Positions 16,244 through 24,488 of a DNA stretch of 35,780 bases are shown here, one piece after another (the stretch's first letter is position 1; every line of letters starts with the position of its first letter). The notes beneath the pieces are model-generated. The model saw only the letters and a list, made by a program, of their open reading frames with translations, searched no databases and had not been told where the DNA came from. Source of the stretch: Beijerinckiaceae bacterium (lineage in GTDB: Bacteria > Pseudomonadota > Alphaproteobacteria > Rhizobiales > Beijerinckiaceae); the NCBI GenBank assembly GCA_947380915.1, contig CANCSY010000007.1, positions 1 through 35,780 of the forward strand, read 5' to 3'. The position numbers were made by a program, and so were the translations under genes.

Positions 16244-17382
16244 TGCGGAAAGTCGCTGTCATCGGCGCCTCCATGGGGCGCATCGGCCGGTATCCCGAAC
16301 TCATGTTCCAGGATCTCGGCTGGCCTGTGGTCAAGGGCGCCATCGAGGATGCTGGCCTTGAGCGCAAACATATTCAGGCGGTCTATTGTGGCTCCGCCTA
16401 TGGCGGGCGCCTTGCAGGACAAAGGGCCTTGCGCCCACTGGGCATGACGGGCGTGCCCGTGGTGAATTGCGAAAACGCCTGCTCCAGCGGCGCCACGGCT
16501 TTTCGCGAGGCCTATTACGCCATCGCCGCAGGCCGTTATGACCGTGTGCTGGTGCTGGGCATCGACAAGCTCTCCATGCTGGGCGGCGGCGTGCTGCCGG
16601 GCCAGCCGGAGGACTGGGAGGTGGATGTGGGCCTCACCATGCCCGCGCTCTACGCCATGCGGGCGCGGCGCTACATGCATGACTTTGGCCTGACACGCGA
16701 GCAACTCTCCAAGGTTTCCGTGAAGGCGCGGCGCCATGGCGCGCTCAACCCCTATGCGCAATATCAAAAACCGGTGACGCTGGAAGAGGTCATGGCGGCG
16801 CGGCCCGTGGCCGATCCCTTCGGCCTCTTGCATTGCTGCCCCACAGGCGATGGCGCAGCCGCGCTCGTGTTGTGCGCGGGCGAGCTTGCCGCGCAATCAA
16901 CGACCAGACCAGTGTGGGTCGCTGGCGCGGAACTCACCTCCGGCCGTTTTGTGACGGGCTATCGCGACATCACGACTGCGGAAATCACCGAACGCGGGGC
17001 AAATGAGATCTACGAAGAGACGGGGATCAGTCCGCAGGACGTGGATGTGGCCGAAGTGCATGACGCCTTCGCCATCGCCGAGCTGATGTATTATGAGGCT
17101 CTGGGCTTCTGCGCGAAGGGCGAGGCGATCCAGTTGCTGGAAAGCGGCGCGACTTCGGTGGGTGGTCGCATACCCGTCAACATGAGCGGCGGGCTTCTGT
17201 CGAAGGGGCATCCGGTTGGCGCGACTGGCGCCGCGCAGATTGTCGAGATGATCTGGCAGTTGCGCGGGCAGGCAGGCGCCCGTCAGGCCGAAGGCGCCAA
17301 GGTGGGACTGACCCACTGCACGGGCGGCGGCATCGCGGGCCTCGACCACGGCGCCTGCGCCATCACGATCTTCAAGACCTGA
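16243..17382 (+). CDS. SCP2-type thiolase family protein
   Basis: A 379-residue thiolase-fold enzyme of the SCP-x/lipid-transfer branch. Nucleophile C80 (ENACSSGAT), H273 (VHDAFAIAE), H323 (SKGHPVGATG) and C359 (THCTGGG) are all present. This is the full residue set for thiolytic or Claisen chemistry, in contrast to Ltp2-type retro-aldolases that have lost catalytic Cys residues. It is coupled to the DUF35 gene by TGATG and is expected to form a DUF35-thiolase complex with it. It probably cleaves a beta-ketoacyl-CoA made by the pathway, as BbsAB does for benzoylsuccinyl-CoA. The actual acyl group is unknown. Confidence 0.92.
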   Translation: MRKVAVIGASMGRIGRYPELMFQDLGWPVVKGAIEDAGLERKHIQAVYCGSAYGGRLAGQRALRPLGMTGVPVVNCENACSSGATAFREAYYAIAAGRYDRVLVLGIDKLSMLGGGVLPGQPEDWEVDVGLTMPALYAMRARRYMHDFGLTREQLSKVSVKARRHGALNPYAQYQKPVTLEEVMAARPVADPFGLLHCCPTGDGAAALVLCAGELAAQSTTRPVWVAGAELTSGRFVTGYRDITTAEITERGANEIYEETGISPQDVDVAEVHDAFAIAELMYYEALGFCAKGEAIQLLESGATSVGGRIPVNMSGGLLSKGHPVGATGAAQIVEMIWQLRGQAGARQAEGAKVGLTHCTGGGIAGLDHGACAITIFKT

Positions 17383-17389
17383 GGGCGGC

Positions 17390-18619
17390 ATGAGCGGCAT
17401 GGACCCCAAAATGCTCGGCCATATTCGCGTGCTGGATCTCTCGCTGTTCCTCTCCGGCCCCTATGGCTCGCAGATCCTCGCGGACATGGGCGCCGAGGTG
17501 ATCAAGGTGGAGCCCGGCGGCGGCGACATGACGCGTCAGTTGCCCCCGAATTTCATTGCGGGCGACAGCGCCTATTTTCACAGCGTCAACCGCAACAAGA
17601 AAAGCATCGTCATCAATTATAAGACGCCCGAAGGGCTGGCGCTGCTGAAGCAACTCGCCATGCAATGCGACGTTCTGCTGGAGAACCAGAAGCCCGGCGG
17701 CCTTGCGGAACATGGCGTTTCCTACGAGACGATTTCCGCATTGAACCCGCGCATCGTCTATTGCTCCATCAGCGGATTTGGACAGGATGGGCCGGAACAT
17801 CAGCGCCCGGCCTATGACATGGTGATCCAGGCGGTCTCCGGCGGCATGAGCCTCACCGGCGAGCCGGAGGGAAGCTCCGTGCGCGCAGGCATTCCTCTGG
17901 CGGATCTGTCGGCGGGCATGTATGCGGCCACCGCCATCTGCGCCGCGCTGGAATCGCGCAATGTGACGGGGCGGGGACGCTATATCGACATCTCCATGCT
18001 GGATTGCCAGATCGCCATGCTCACCTATCAGGCCTCCTATTATCTGGCTTCCGGCACGGTTCCCGGCCGTCAGGGCAAGGGGCATGAGTCCATTCCCAGC
18101 TATCGCTCCTTCACCGCGCGCGATGGCCGCGATGTCGTGGTCTGCGCCAACACCGACCGCATGTGGCTGTCGCTCTGCGAGGCGGCGGGCCTGCATGATC
18201 TGGGGGCGGAGCACGATCTCGCCACGCGGCGCGGCCGCTACTACCACCGCGCCCGCATCATCGCCGCCTTCGACAAGGCGTTTCTCGAGAAAGACGCCAG
18301 CGACTGGGTCGACGCATTGCTGGCCGCTGGCGTGCCCGTCGGCACCGTGAACACCGTTGGCGAAGCCCTCGAGAACCCGCAGGTGTCATGGCGCAACATG
18401 ATTCTTGAACTCACCGACGACGAGGGCCATCATTTGCGCGTGGCGGGCAATCCGATCAAGCTTCCCCATGATGGCGAACGCGCGCATATATTTCCACCAC
18501 GGCTGGCCCAACATACGCGCGAAGTGCTGGGGGAGGTGTTGCATCTGGGCGATGATGAGATCGCCGCCCTTGAAAGCCGGGGCGTCGTGCGTCAGCAAAC
18601 GACCAAGGCCCCGCCATGA
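17390..18619 (+). CDS. Class III (CaiB/BaiF) CoA-transferase
   Basis: A 409-residue family III CoA-transferase related to formyl-CoA and succinyl-CoA:acid CoA-transferases. It moves CoA from a donor thioester to a free acid through an Asp-CoA intermediate. The catalytic aspartate is D143 in RPAYDMVIQA. The N-terminal LDLSLFLSGPYGSQILADMGAEVIKVE and the CSISGFGQDGPE segment are canonical. It starts 7 bases after the thiolase stop; an alternative ATG is 3 codons in. It closes the ten-gene unit and would provide ATP-free activation of the imported or processed acid. No acyl-CoA ligase is seen in the unit. Confidence 0.93.
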   Translation: MSGMDPKMLGHIRVLDLSLFLSGPYGSQILADMGAEVIKVEPGGGDMTRQLPPNFIAGDSAYFHSVNRNKKSIVINYKTPEGLALLKQLAMQCDVLLENQKPGGLAEHGVSYETISALNPRIVYCSISGFGQDGPEHQRPAYDMVIQAVSGGMSLTGEPEGSSVRAGIPLADLSAGMYAATAICAALESRNVTGRGRYIDISMLDCQIAMLTYQASYYLASGTVPGRQGKGHESIPSYRSFTARDGRDVVVCANTDRMWLSLCEAAGLHDLGAEHDLATRRGRYYHRARIIAAFDKAFLEKDASDWVDALLAAGVPVGTVNTVGEALENPQVSWRNMILELTDDEGHHLRVAGNPIKLPHDGERAHIFPPRLAQHTREVLGEVLHLGDDEIAALESRGVVRQQTTKAPP

Positions 18620-18640
18620 AGGCGCGCAACATGCGCTCAT

Positions 18641-18650
18641 ATTGATCAAT
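18641..18650. promoter_or_regulatory. Short palindrome upstream of NMT1-type receptor gene
   Basis: ATTGATCAAT is a perfect 10-bp palindrome in the 60-base gap between the CoA-transferase and the NMT1-type receptor genes. It is AT-rich against a GC-rich background. It may be an operator or simply chance. No terminator was found in this gap. Confidence 0.25.
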
Positions 18651-18679
18651 CAAGAGACAAGCAAAAAAGGGAGATGGAC

Positions 18680-19720
18680 ATGATCGAGAAGACCCTGCGC
18701 CTCGCCGCAACCTGCGCCGCCCTCATGGCCGGATGCCTGTCTTCGGTGAGCGCCGCTGACCTGGTGAAAGTGGGCGTCCTCAACACGTCCGGGGACATCG
18801 CGGTTCATGTCGCCAATGAGAAGGGCTATTTCAGGCAGGAGGGCATCGACATCGAATTCATCGTCTTCGACGCCTCGGCCAAGATGATTCCTTCCCTGGG
18901 CGTTGGCGATCTTGATGTTGGCGGCGGCGCCACTGCGGTCAGCCTGTTCAACGCAATCGATCGAAAGGTGGGCGTACGCATCGTCGCGGACAAGGGGCGC
19001 ACGGAGCCTGGCTATATTTATCAAAGCGTCATGATCCGGAAGGAACTCGTCACCAGCGGACGGTTCAAATCCTGGTCGGATCTCAGGGGACTGAGATTCG
19101 CGCAGGGCGGGGCCGGCGTCGGTCCCCTGTCGATTCTCAATCAGGCCGCGATCAAGGGCGGCGTGAAATATGAGGAGATCGAAAAATCCTTCATGAGCTT
19201 TCCTCAACAGGTGGCCGCCTTGAAGAGCGGCGCCATTGACGGCTCCATCATGAACGAGCCCTACAAGACGCTGGTTGCGCAAGAGGGGCTCGCCGTCGAA
19301 TTCGCGCCCACGGAAGAGGTCGTGAGCATGTATGAGCTTTCCCTCCTGTTCTTCGGCGACAAGTTCCGGCAGGAGCGGGCGGATGTGGCCGGTCGCTTCA
19401 TGCGCGCCTTCCTGAAGGCCAATCGCGATTATCTCGACGCCCTTGAGAATGGGCGTTGGCGCAAGGATGGCGCCGCCGATGATGTCATCGGGATTTTCTC
19501 GCGCAAGCTGAACATCCCGCTGGATCTTGCCCGCAGCATCACCCCCCAAGCGACGGACCCCGACGGGAAGCCCGCGTTGGAGAGCATCCGCCGGGATCTC
19601 GCCTTTTTCCAGGAACAGGGCGAAGTGGCCAATAAAAGTCTGCGCGTGGAGGACTGCATCGACTTGTCATTCGCTGAAGCCGCAGCAAAAGAACTGGGGC
19701 CCTATGTGCGAAAAAGATAA
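18680..19720 (+). CDS. NMT1/THI5-type ABC substrate-binding protein (orphan)
   Basis: A periplasmic binding protein of the NrtA/SsuA/ThiY-like family, 346 residues. The signal peptide is RLAATCAALMAGCLSSVSA. Cleavage could be by signal peptidase I (VSA-A) or, less likely, at a lipobox-like MAGC. The body shows VKVGVLNTSGDIAVHVANEKGYFRQEGIDIEF, LDVGGGATAVSLFNA and LKSGAIDGSIMNEPY, all typical of the family. An ATG at 18674 directly abuts GGGAG, so the ATG at 18680, six bases after it, is chosen as the start. No ABC ATPase or permease is nearby. It lies between the catabolic unit and tctABC, and its ligand is unknown. Confidence 0.88.
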   Translation: MIEKTLRLAATCAALMAGCLSSVSAADLVKVGVLNTSGDIAVHVANEKGYFRQEGIDIEFIVFDASAKMIPSLGVGDLDVGGGATAVSLFNAIDRKVGVRIVADKGRTEPGYIYQSVMIRKELVTSGRFKSWSDLRGLRFAQGGAGVGPLSILNQAAIKGGVKYEEIEKSFMSFPQQVAALKSGAIDGSIMNEPYKTLVAQEGLAVEFAPTEEVVSMYELSLLFFGDKFRQERADVAGRFMRAFLKANRDYLDALENGRWRKDGAADDVIGIFSRKLNIPLDLARSITPQATDPDGKPALESIRRDLAFFQEQGEVANKSLRVEDCIDLSFAEAAAKELGPYVRKR

Positions 19721-19798
19721 GAGACGCTACCGACGGGCTGCGCCGGGCGGGCGTCATGATGGGCAGGGAGCAGCCTTAGTCTCGCATGTTTTTTCAAT

Positions 19799-19817
19799 TC
19801 ACGTAGAAGTTGCGTGA
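19799..19817. promoter_or_regulatory. Inverted repeat in the tctA leader region
   Basis: TCACG-N9-CGTGA lies in the 209-base gap before tctA, which is AT-richer than the flanks and must hold the tctABC promoter. The gap has no convincing -35/-10 pair by eye. The dyad is about 110 bases upstream of the tctA start and may be a regulator site. Confidence 0.25.
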
Positions 19818-19929
19818 TATCAAATTTGGAGCAGAAAAGTCCCGCTAACGCAATTCTTGTCTGGAATGTGATTTACTGCTACTTCCCCTCACTCGGTAAG
19901 ACTTTCGGGTCATTTAGGGGAAACCCGTT

Positions 19930-21441
19930 ATGATGGATGCTATTGGCGCAGGTCTCTGGGCTCTGATAGGCAATCCCCAGACAATGGGGCTTATGCTTGT
20001 AGCCGTTTTCATTGGCCTTGTTGTCGGCGCGACGCCCGGCATCGGCGGGCGTCTCTCCATCGCTCTGGCCATTCCCTTCGTCTTCGGCATGGACATGACC
20101 CAGGGCGCCGTGTTCCTGCTCACCATGCATGCGGTCAACGGAACCAGCGGCCAGATCTCCAGCATCATGTTCGGCGTTCCCGGCGATGGCGATGACGCCG
20201 CCACCACCATCGACGGCTATCCCATGGCCAAGAAGGGCGAAGCCGGGAGGGCGCTGGGCGCCAGCATCACCGCTTCCGGCGTGGGTGGCATCATTGGCGC
20301 AGGCGTTTTCGCCGTGATGATCCCTGTTCTGGAGCCCGTCGTTCTGGCCTTCAGTCCGGCTGAATTCTTCCTGCTCGCCATTCTGGGCATTACATTCATC
20401 GCCTTTCTTGCGGGCAAGGGGCAGATCTTCAAAGGCATCATCGTTGGCCTTTTCGGCATGATCCTTTCCACCGTCGGCATGGATCCGCAGACCGGGACGC
20501 CTCGCTATGCCGGCGATTACCTCTTCCTCTGGGATGGGCTGAGCGTCGTCACCTGCGTGCTGGCCGTATTTGCCGTGCCGGAGATGATCGCGCTCGCCTC
20601 GCGGGGCGGCTCCATTTCCGCTGTCTCCGCCGAAACCGCCAGTTTCTCCTATAAGCAATTGTTCCAGGGTGTGATGGAAGTCCCGCGTCACTGGAATCTT
20701 GTGCTCCGCACATCCATGATCGGCGCCCTGATCGGCATGATCCCCGGCCTTGGCGGCTCGGCGGCGGCCTGGATGTGTTACGGGCACGCCGTGCAGACCT
20801 CCAAGACGCCGGAACGCTTTGGTCATGGCGCCGTGGAAGGGGTCATCGCCCCCGAGACCGCGAGCAACGCCAAGGAAGGCGGCTCATTGCTGCCGACCCT
20901 GTTCTTCGGCATTCCCGGTTCGTCGGGCATGGCGGTCCTGATGGGCGCCTTTCTGATCCTGGGCATCCAGCCCGGCCCCGCGATGATCACCAAGCATCTG
21001 GATCTCGTCTGGACCCTGATCTGGGCCCTTGTGCTCGGCAACCTGATCGCCGTGAGCTTCCTGCTCTTCATCACCCGATGGGTTGCGCTGCTGACCTTTG
21101 TGAATGGCGCGGTGCTGGTTCCCTTCATTCTCGTGCTGGTCACCGTCGGCGCCTACGCCAATGAGGGCCAGTGGGAAAACCTCGTCATCCTGATGGGCAT
21201 CAGCGTGATCGGTTGGGGGCTGATGCGCTGGGATTGGCCGCGCGCGCCCTTCGTGATCGGCCTGGTGCTCGGCAAGATCGCCGAGGAGTCCCTGCACAAG
21301 GCCCTGGGCCTCTGGGGCTTCGGCTTCTTCACTCGTCCCCTGTCGCTGGTGCTGATCGCGATGATCGTGGCCACCATCGGCTACGCCATCTACACCAACG
21401 CCAAGGGCAAGAATGTCATGCCAGCGGGAGCGGGCTCATGA
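19930..21441 (+). CDS. tctA: TTT permease large subunit TctA
   Basis: The large membrane subunit (503 residues, roughly 11-12 hydrophobic segments) of a tripartite tricarboxylate transporter, which imports carboxylates with an ion gradient. Family motifs are GATPGIGG at 33-40 and IPGLGGSAAA at 271-280. The FGVPGD (81-86) and FGIPGS (326-331) segments repeat the same pattern in each half, reflecting the internal duplication of TctA. EGVIAPETASNAKEGG precedes the second repeat. GGGGAA lies about 10 bases before the ATG at 19930; an ATG one codon later is equally possible. It overlaps tctB by ATGA. It is the only TTT channel gene in the window and may serve several TctC receptors. Confidence 0.96.
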   Translation: MMDAIGAGLWALIGNPQTMGLMLVAVFIGLVVGATPGIGGRLSIALAIPFVFGMDMTQGAVFLLTMHAVNGTSGQISSIMFGVPGDGDDAATTIDGYPMAKKGEAGRALGASITASGVGGIIGAGVFAVMIPVLEPVVLAFSPAEFFLLAILGITFIAFLAGKGQIFKGIIVGLFGMILSTVGMDPQTGTPRYAGDYLFLWDGLSVVTCVLAVFAVPEMIALASRGGSISAVSAETASFSYKQLFQGVMEVPRHWNLVLRTSMIGALIGMIPGLGGSAAAWMCYGHAVQTSKTPERFGHGAVEGVIAPETASNAKEGGSLLPTLFFGIPGSSGMAVLMGAFLILGIQPGPAMITKHLDLVWTLIWALVLGNLIAVSFLLFITRWVALLTFVNGAVLVPFILVLVTVGAYANEGQWENLVILMGISVIGWGLMRWDWPRAPFVIGLVLGKIAEESLHKALGLWGFGFFTRPLSLVLIAMIVATIGYAIYTNAKGKNVMPAGAGS

Positions 21442-21995
21442 TCAAGGTTCGCAATCCCATGACCTATTTCATGTTCGCTGTCTTTGCGACCATGCTCTAT
21501 GTGGCCTTCGGCTATCCCGAGGGTGCCCGTTTCATGCCGCTCGTCGTCGGCGTGCCAGCGATTCTCCTCTGCGTCCTGCAGATGGTTCTGGATCAGCGCG
21601 CCGCTCCGTCCGCTGCGAAGGACAATCGCAGCGAAATGGAGAAAGCCGAGGAACGCGTCTCCCAAATGACCGGCCGTCAAATGGAGTTTGAGGCCGCCCA
21701 GATCGCTCCAGGCATCGATGTGGTTGAAAACGATGATAGCGTCGCCGCCAACCGCGAGTTCGTCATCTGGGCCTATATCATCGGCTTCGTGGCGGGCATT
21801 CTGCTGCTGGGCTTCAACATAGCCGTGCCGTTGTTCCTGCTCTTCTATCTGCGTCGCGAGGCGCTTTGCTCCTGGACAAGGTCGGCCGTCTACAGCGCCA
21901 TCGGCTGCGCTGTCGTTCTGGGCGGCCTGACCTGGGGCCTCAAGTTGCAGTTGCACGCCGGGTTCCTGACTGGCGCCCTGTTGGGTAGCTCGTGA
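21438..21995 (+). CDS. tctB: TTT permease small subunit TctB
   Basis: The small membrane subunit, 185 residues. Hydrophobic segments lie near residues 8-26, 32-51, 107-137 (probably two) and 148-168. A long charged loop lies between them (about 52-106, including SEMEKAEERVSQM). TctB is poorly conserved in sequence; the assignment rests on topology, size and position. Its ATG overlaps the tctA stop (ATGA), giving translational coupling. The order tctA-tctB-tctC differs from the classical tctC-tctB-tctA. The loop makes it somewhat longer than the usual TctB of about 150 residues. Confidence 0.92.
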   Translation: MIKVRNPMTYFMFAVFATMLYVAFGYPEGARFMPLVVGVPAILLCVLQMVLDQRAAPSAAKDNRSEMEKAEERVSQMTGRQMEFEAAQIAPGIDVVENDDSVAANREFVIWAYIIGFVAGILLLGFNIAVPLFLLFYLRREALCSWTRSAVYSAIGCAVVLGGLTWGLKLQLHAGFLTGALLGSS

Positions 21996-22032
21996 GCCAG
22001 ACTCAAAACGGATTCATCGAGGGGACAAAATC

Positions 22033-23031
22033 ATGAAGCACTTTCGGACATGTCTCGCCGCCACCTTTGCGACTGTCGGACTTCTTGGCGCTTCAGCCCA
22101 TGCACAGGATGGCGCCGCCTTCTATAATGGCAAGACGGTCAGTTATATCGTAGCGACGGCCCCTGGCGGCGGCTATGATTCCTATGGCCGCCTTGTCGCA
22201 GAGTTCATGCAGAAATATCTGCCTGGCTCGACCTTTGTCGTGCGCAACATGCCTGGCGCGGGTCATCTGATCGGGGCCAACGCCCTTTACGCGTCGAAGG
22301 CCGATGGTTTGACCCTCGGGACCTTCAACACCGGTCTCCTCTACAATCAGATCGTCGCCAATGAAGGGGTGAAGTTCGATCTGAATAAATATTCCTGGAT
22401 CGGCAAGGCCGCCTCGGATGCGCGCGTCTTCGCCATCGCCGCCCAGTCGCCGATCAAGACCTGGCAGGACCTCGTAGCCTCGAAAGAGACGGTGAACTTC
22501 GCCACGGCAGGCGTCGGGAGCGCTTCGTTTGTGGAGACGGTGATCCTGACAAAGGCCCTGAGCCTGCCGATCAAGATGCAGACGGGTTACAATGGCTCGG
22601 ATGACCAGCTCGCCATGCGGCGCGGCGAAATCACCGGCTCTATCGCCTCGCGGTCGTCCTATGATCAGTTCATCAAGAACGGATTTGGTCGGTACATCGC
22701 CCAGATTGGCGGTCACGACAGCGACACGCCGCAACTGAAGACGCTTTTGAAGGACGCCAAGGGCCTCGAGCTTCTTGCGCTGATCGAGAGCACGAGCGAG
22801 ATCGCGCGTCTCACCGCAGGTCCTCCCGGGGTCCCGGCGGCCCAGCTCGCCGCTTTGCGCGACGCCTATAAGAAGGCGATGGAGGACAAGGAACTTCAGG
22901 CCCGCGCCGAGAAGCTGGAACGGCCTGTCGAACCGCTGTATGGCGATGACATCACCAAGATGATCGCCGCCGCCCTGAAACAAACGCCGGAAACAGTCGT
23001 CTTGCTGAAAGATGCGATGGGGAAGAAGTAG
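22033..23031 (+). CDS. tctC: TTT-family solute receptor TctC (cognate of tctAB)
   Basis: A secreted receptor of 332 residues with a signal peptide ending at AHAQD (about residue 25). It belongs to the FYNGKTVSYIVATAPGGG branch, with ligand loop APGGGYDS, then VRNMPGAGHLIGAN and a weakly conserved ADGLTLGTFN. It lies 37 bases after tctB in the same orientation and is followed by a strong terminator, so it is the dedicated receptor of the tctAB channel. Its branch is shared with four other receptors in the window that have different ligand loops. Confidence 0.93.
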   Translation: MKHFRTCLAATFATVGLLGASAHAQDGAAFYNGKTVSYIVATAPGGGYDSYGRLVAEFMQKYLPGSTFVVRNMPGAGHLIGANALYASKADGLTLGTFNTGLLYNQIVANEGVKFDLNKYSWIGKAASDARVFAIAAQSPIKTWQDLVASKETVNFATAGVGSASFVETVILTKALSLPIKMQTGYNGSDDQLAMRRGEITGSIASRSSYDQFIKNGFGRYIAQIGGHDSDTPQLKTLLKDAKGLELLALIESTSEIARLTAGPPGVPAAQLAALRDAYKKAMEDKELQARAEKLERPVEPLYGDDITKMIAAALKQTPETVVLLKDAMGKK

Positions 23032-23086
23032 GGCTCCATTGCGCCCGCGCCCGCGCAGCATGGGCTGCACCCAAGCCGTTACAACC

Positions 23087-23116
23087 AAAAGACCGCCTCC
23101 TGGGCGGTCTTTTTTT
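23087..23116 (+). terminator. Rho-independent terminator after tctABC
   Basis: A GC-rich perfect stem GACCGCC/GGCGGTC (23091-23097 with 23103-23109) has a 5-base loop. The stem is extended by four A-T pairs and followed by a run of seven T. It starts about 55 bases after the tctC stop. It is the clearest terminator in the window and separates tctABC from the enolase-superfamily gene. Confidence 0.92.
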
Positions 23117-23249
23117 GTGCATTTGAGGACCACTCCGTTCTCCAAGGCGCTTTCAGGCCCCGCCGGCGGAGCCATCTAGCAAAAAAGGCAGTTGCAGATA
23201 AGATCAGGACAAGAATGAGCCCGGCCAGGGCCGACATTTGGAGGGGACC

Positions 23250-24437
23250 TTGAAGATCACCAAGATCGAAGACTTTCATGTCGACGGGGGCTGGGACAGT
23301 TACGCCTTCCTGAAAATCAGCACGGACGCCGGCCTGGTGGGCTGGTCTGAATATGGTGAGCGACGCGGACGCAAGGGATTGACCGGTTTGATCCAGACCC
23401 TTGGCGCGGTCGTGATCGGACAGGATCCTCTCGAATTGAATCAGGTCGAGAATATCATGCTGTCTTTCGTGCGGACCACCAGTGGCGGCTTGAACGCCCA
23501 GGCGGTGGGCGCGATCATGAACGCCCTGCTTGATATCAAGGCGAAGGCGGCGGGCCTCTCCGTCGCCGACCTCCTTGGCGGCGCCGTGCGCGAGAAGATC
23601 CCGGTCTATTGGTCGCGCTGCGGCGTGGTGCGCGCCACACAGGCCCATCTGTTTGATGGCGCTTTGATCGACAAGCCAGCCATCCGCAGGGTCGAAGATC
23701 TGATTGGCGCCGGCAAGGAGGCGCGTGAGCGCGGGTTCAAGGCGATCAAATGCAATCTGCTTGTCTTTGACGACAAGGGTGGGCGCGTCCACAGCCCCGG
23801 TTCAGCGCGTGGCCTCGGCCATCCCGAATTGAATGTCGAGGAATATCTTGTGGAGGCTTTGATCGCGCAACTTTCGGCTCTTCGCGAAGGCGCGGGAAAG
23901 GAAATGCGCCTCATCTGCGATCTCAATTTCAATTACAAAACAGAGGGCTTCAAGCGTTTCGCCAAGGCCGTGGAGCCCTTCAATCTGATGTGGCTCGAGA
24001 TGGACAGTTTCGACGCCAAGGGCCTGTCGCACATCAGGCAATCTTCCTCCACGCCCATTGGATCTCTCGAAGCCATATTCGGCAGAAGGGCGCTTCGTCC
24101 CTATCTTGAAGAGCGGTCCGTCGACGTCGCGATCATCGACGCCATGTACAATGGGCTGCCGGAATCCCTGCGCATGGCCAGCATGTGCGACGCATACGAA
24201 ATCAATGTGGCGTCGCATGCTTTCGCCGGTCCTCTGGCGAGCGTGATGAGCGCGCATTTCTGCGCTGTCGTTCCGAACTTGCGCATCATGGAACTGGATG
24301 TCGATGAAGCGCCATGGCGGAGCAGTTTCCTCACCAATCCATTCACTCTGGAGAATGGTCATTTCATGATCCCCAAGGGAACTGGCTGGGGAACCGATGT
24401 GGATGAAGCCATGCTGGTCAAACACCGCAGTTCCTAA
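23250..24437 (+). CDS. Enolase superfamily, mandelate racemase-type enzyme
   Basis: A 395-residue member of the mandelate racemase/galactonate dehydratase group, which abstracts a proton alpha to a carboxylate. Metal ligands are D224 (ICDLNFN), E250 (MWLEMD) and E274 (GSLEAIF). The general acid/base pair is D297 (AIIDAMYN) and H323 (ASHAF), at mandelate-racemase spacing. The usual Lys-x-Lys is K167-C-N169, so the second lysine is Asn. This is a pattern known in galactonate-type sugar acid dehydratases and suggests dehydration rather than racemisation. The start is probably TTG at 23250, because GGAGG lies 5 bases upstream; an in-frame TTG at 23238 overlaps that site. The substrate is likely a hydroxy or sugar acid. 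Confidence 0.9.
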   Translation: MKITKIEDFHVDGGWDSYAFLKISTDAGLVGWSEYGERRGRKGLTGLIQTLGAVVIGQDPLELNQVENIMLSFVRTTSGGLNAQAVGAIMNALLDIKAKAAGLSVADLLGGAVREKIPVYWSRCGVVRATQAHLFDGALIDKPAIRRVEDLIGAGKEARERGFKAIKCNLLVFDDKGGRVHSPGSARGLGHPELNVEEYLVEALIAQLSALREGAGKEMRLICDLNFNYKTEGFKRFAKAVEPFNLMWLEMDSFDAKGLSHIRQSSSTPIGSLEAIFGRRALRPYLEERSVDVAIIDAMYNGLPESLRMASMCDAYEINVASHAFAGPLASVMSAHFCAVVPNLRIMELDVDEAPWRSSFLTNPFTLENGHFMIPKGTGWGTDVDEAMLVKHRSS

Positions 24438-24488
24438 GCGGAAATAAGTTCATCATTACGGGCATTCCGGGAAACCATGGAGGACGCC

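Noticed and set aside
22093..23175. Open frame of about 360 codons on the - strand opposite tctC
   Set aside because: It crosses the terminator and the tctC gene and has no motif, so it is a shadow.
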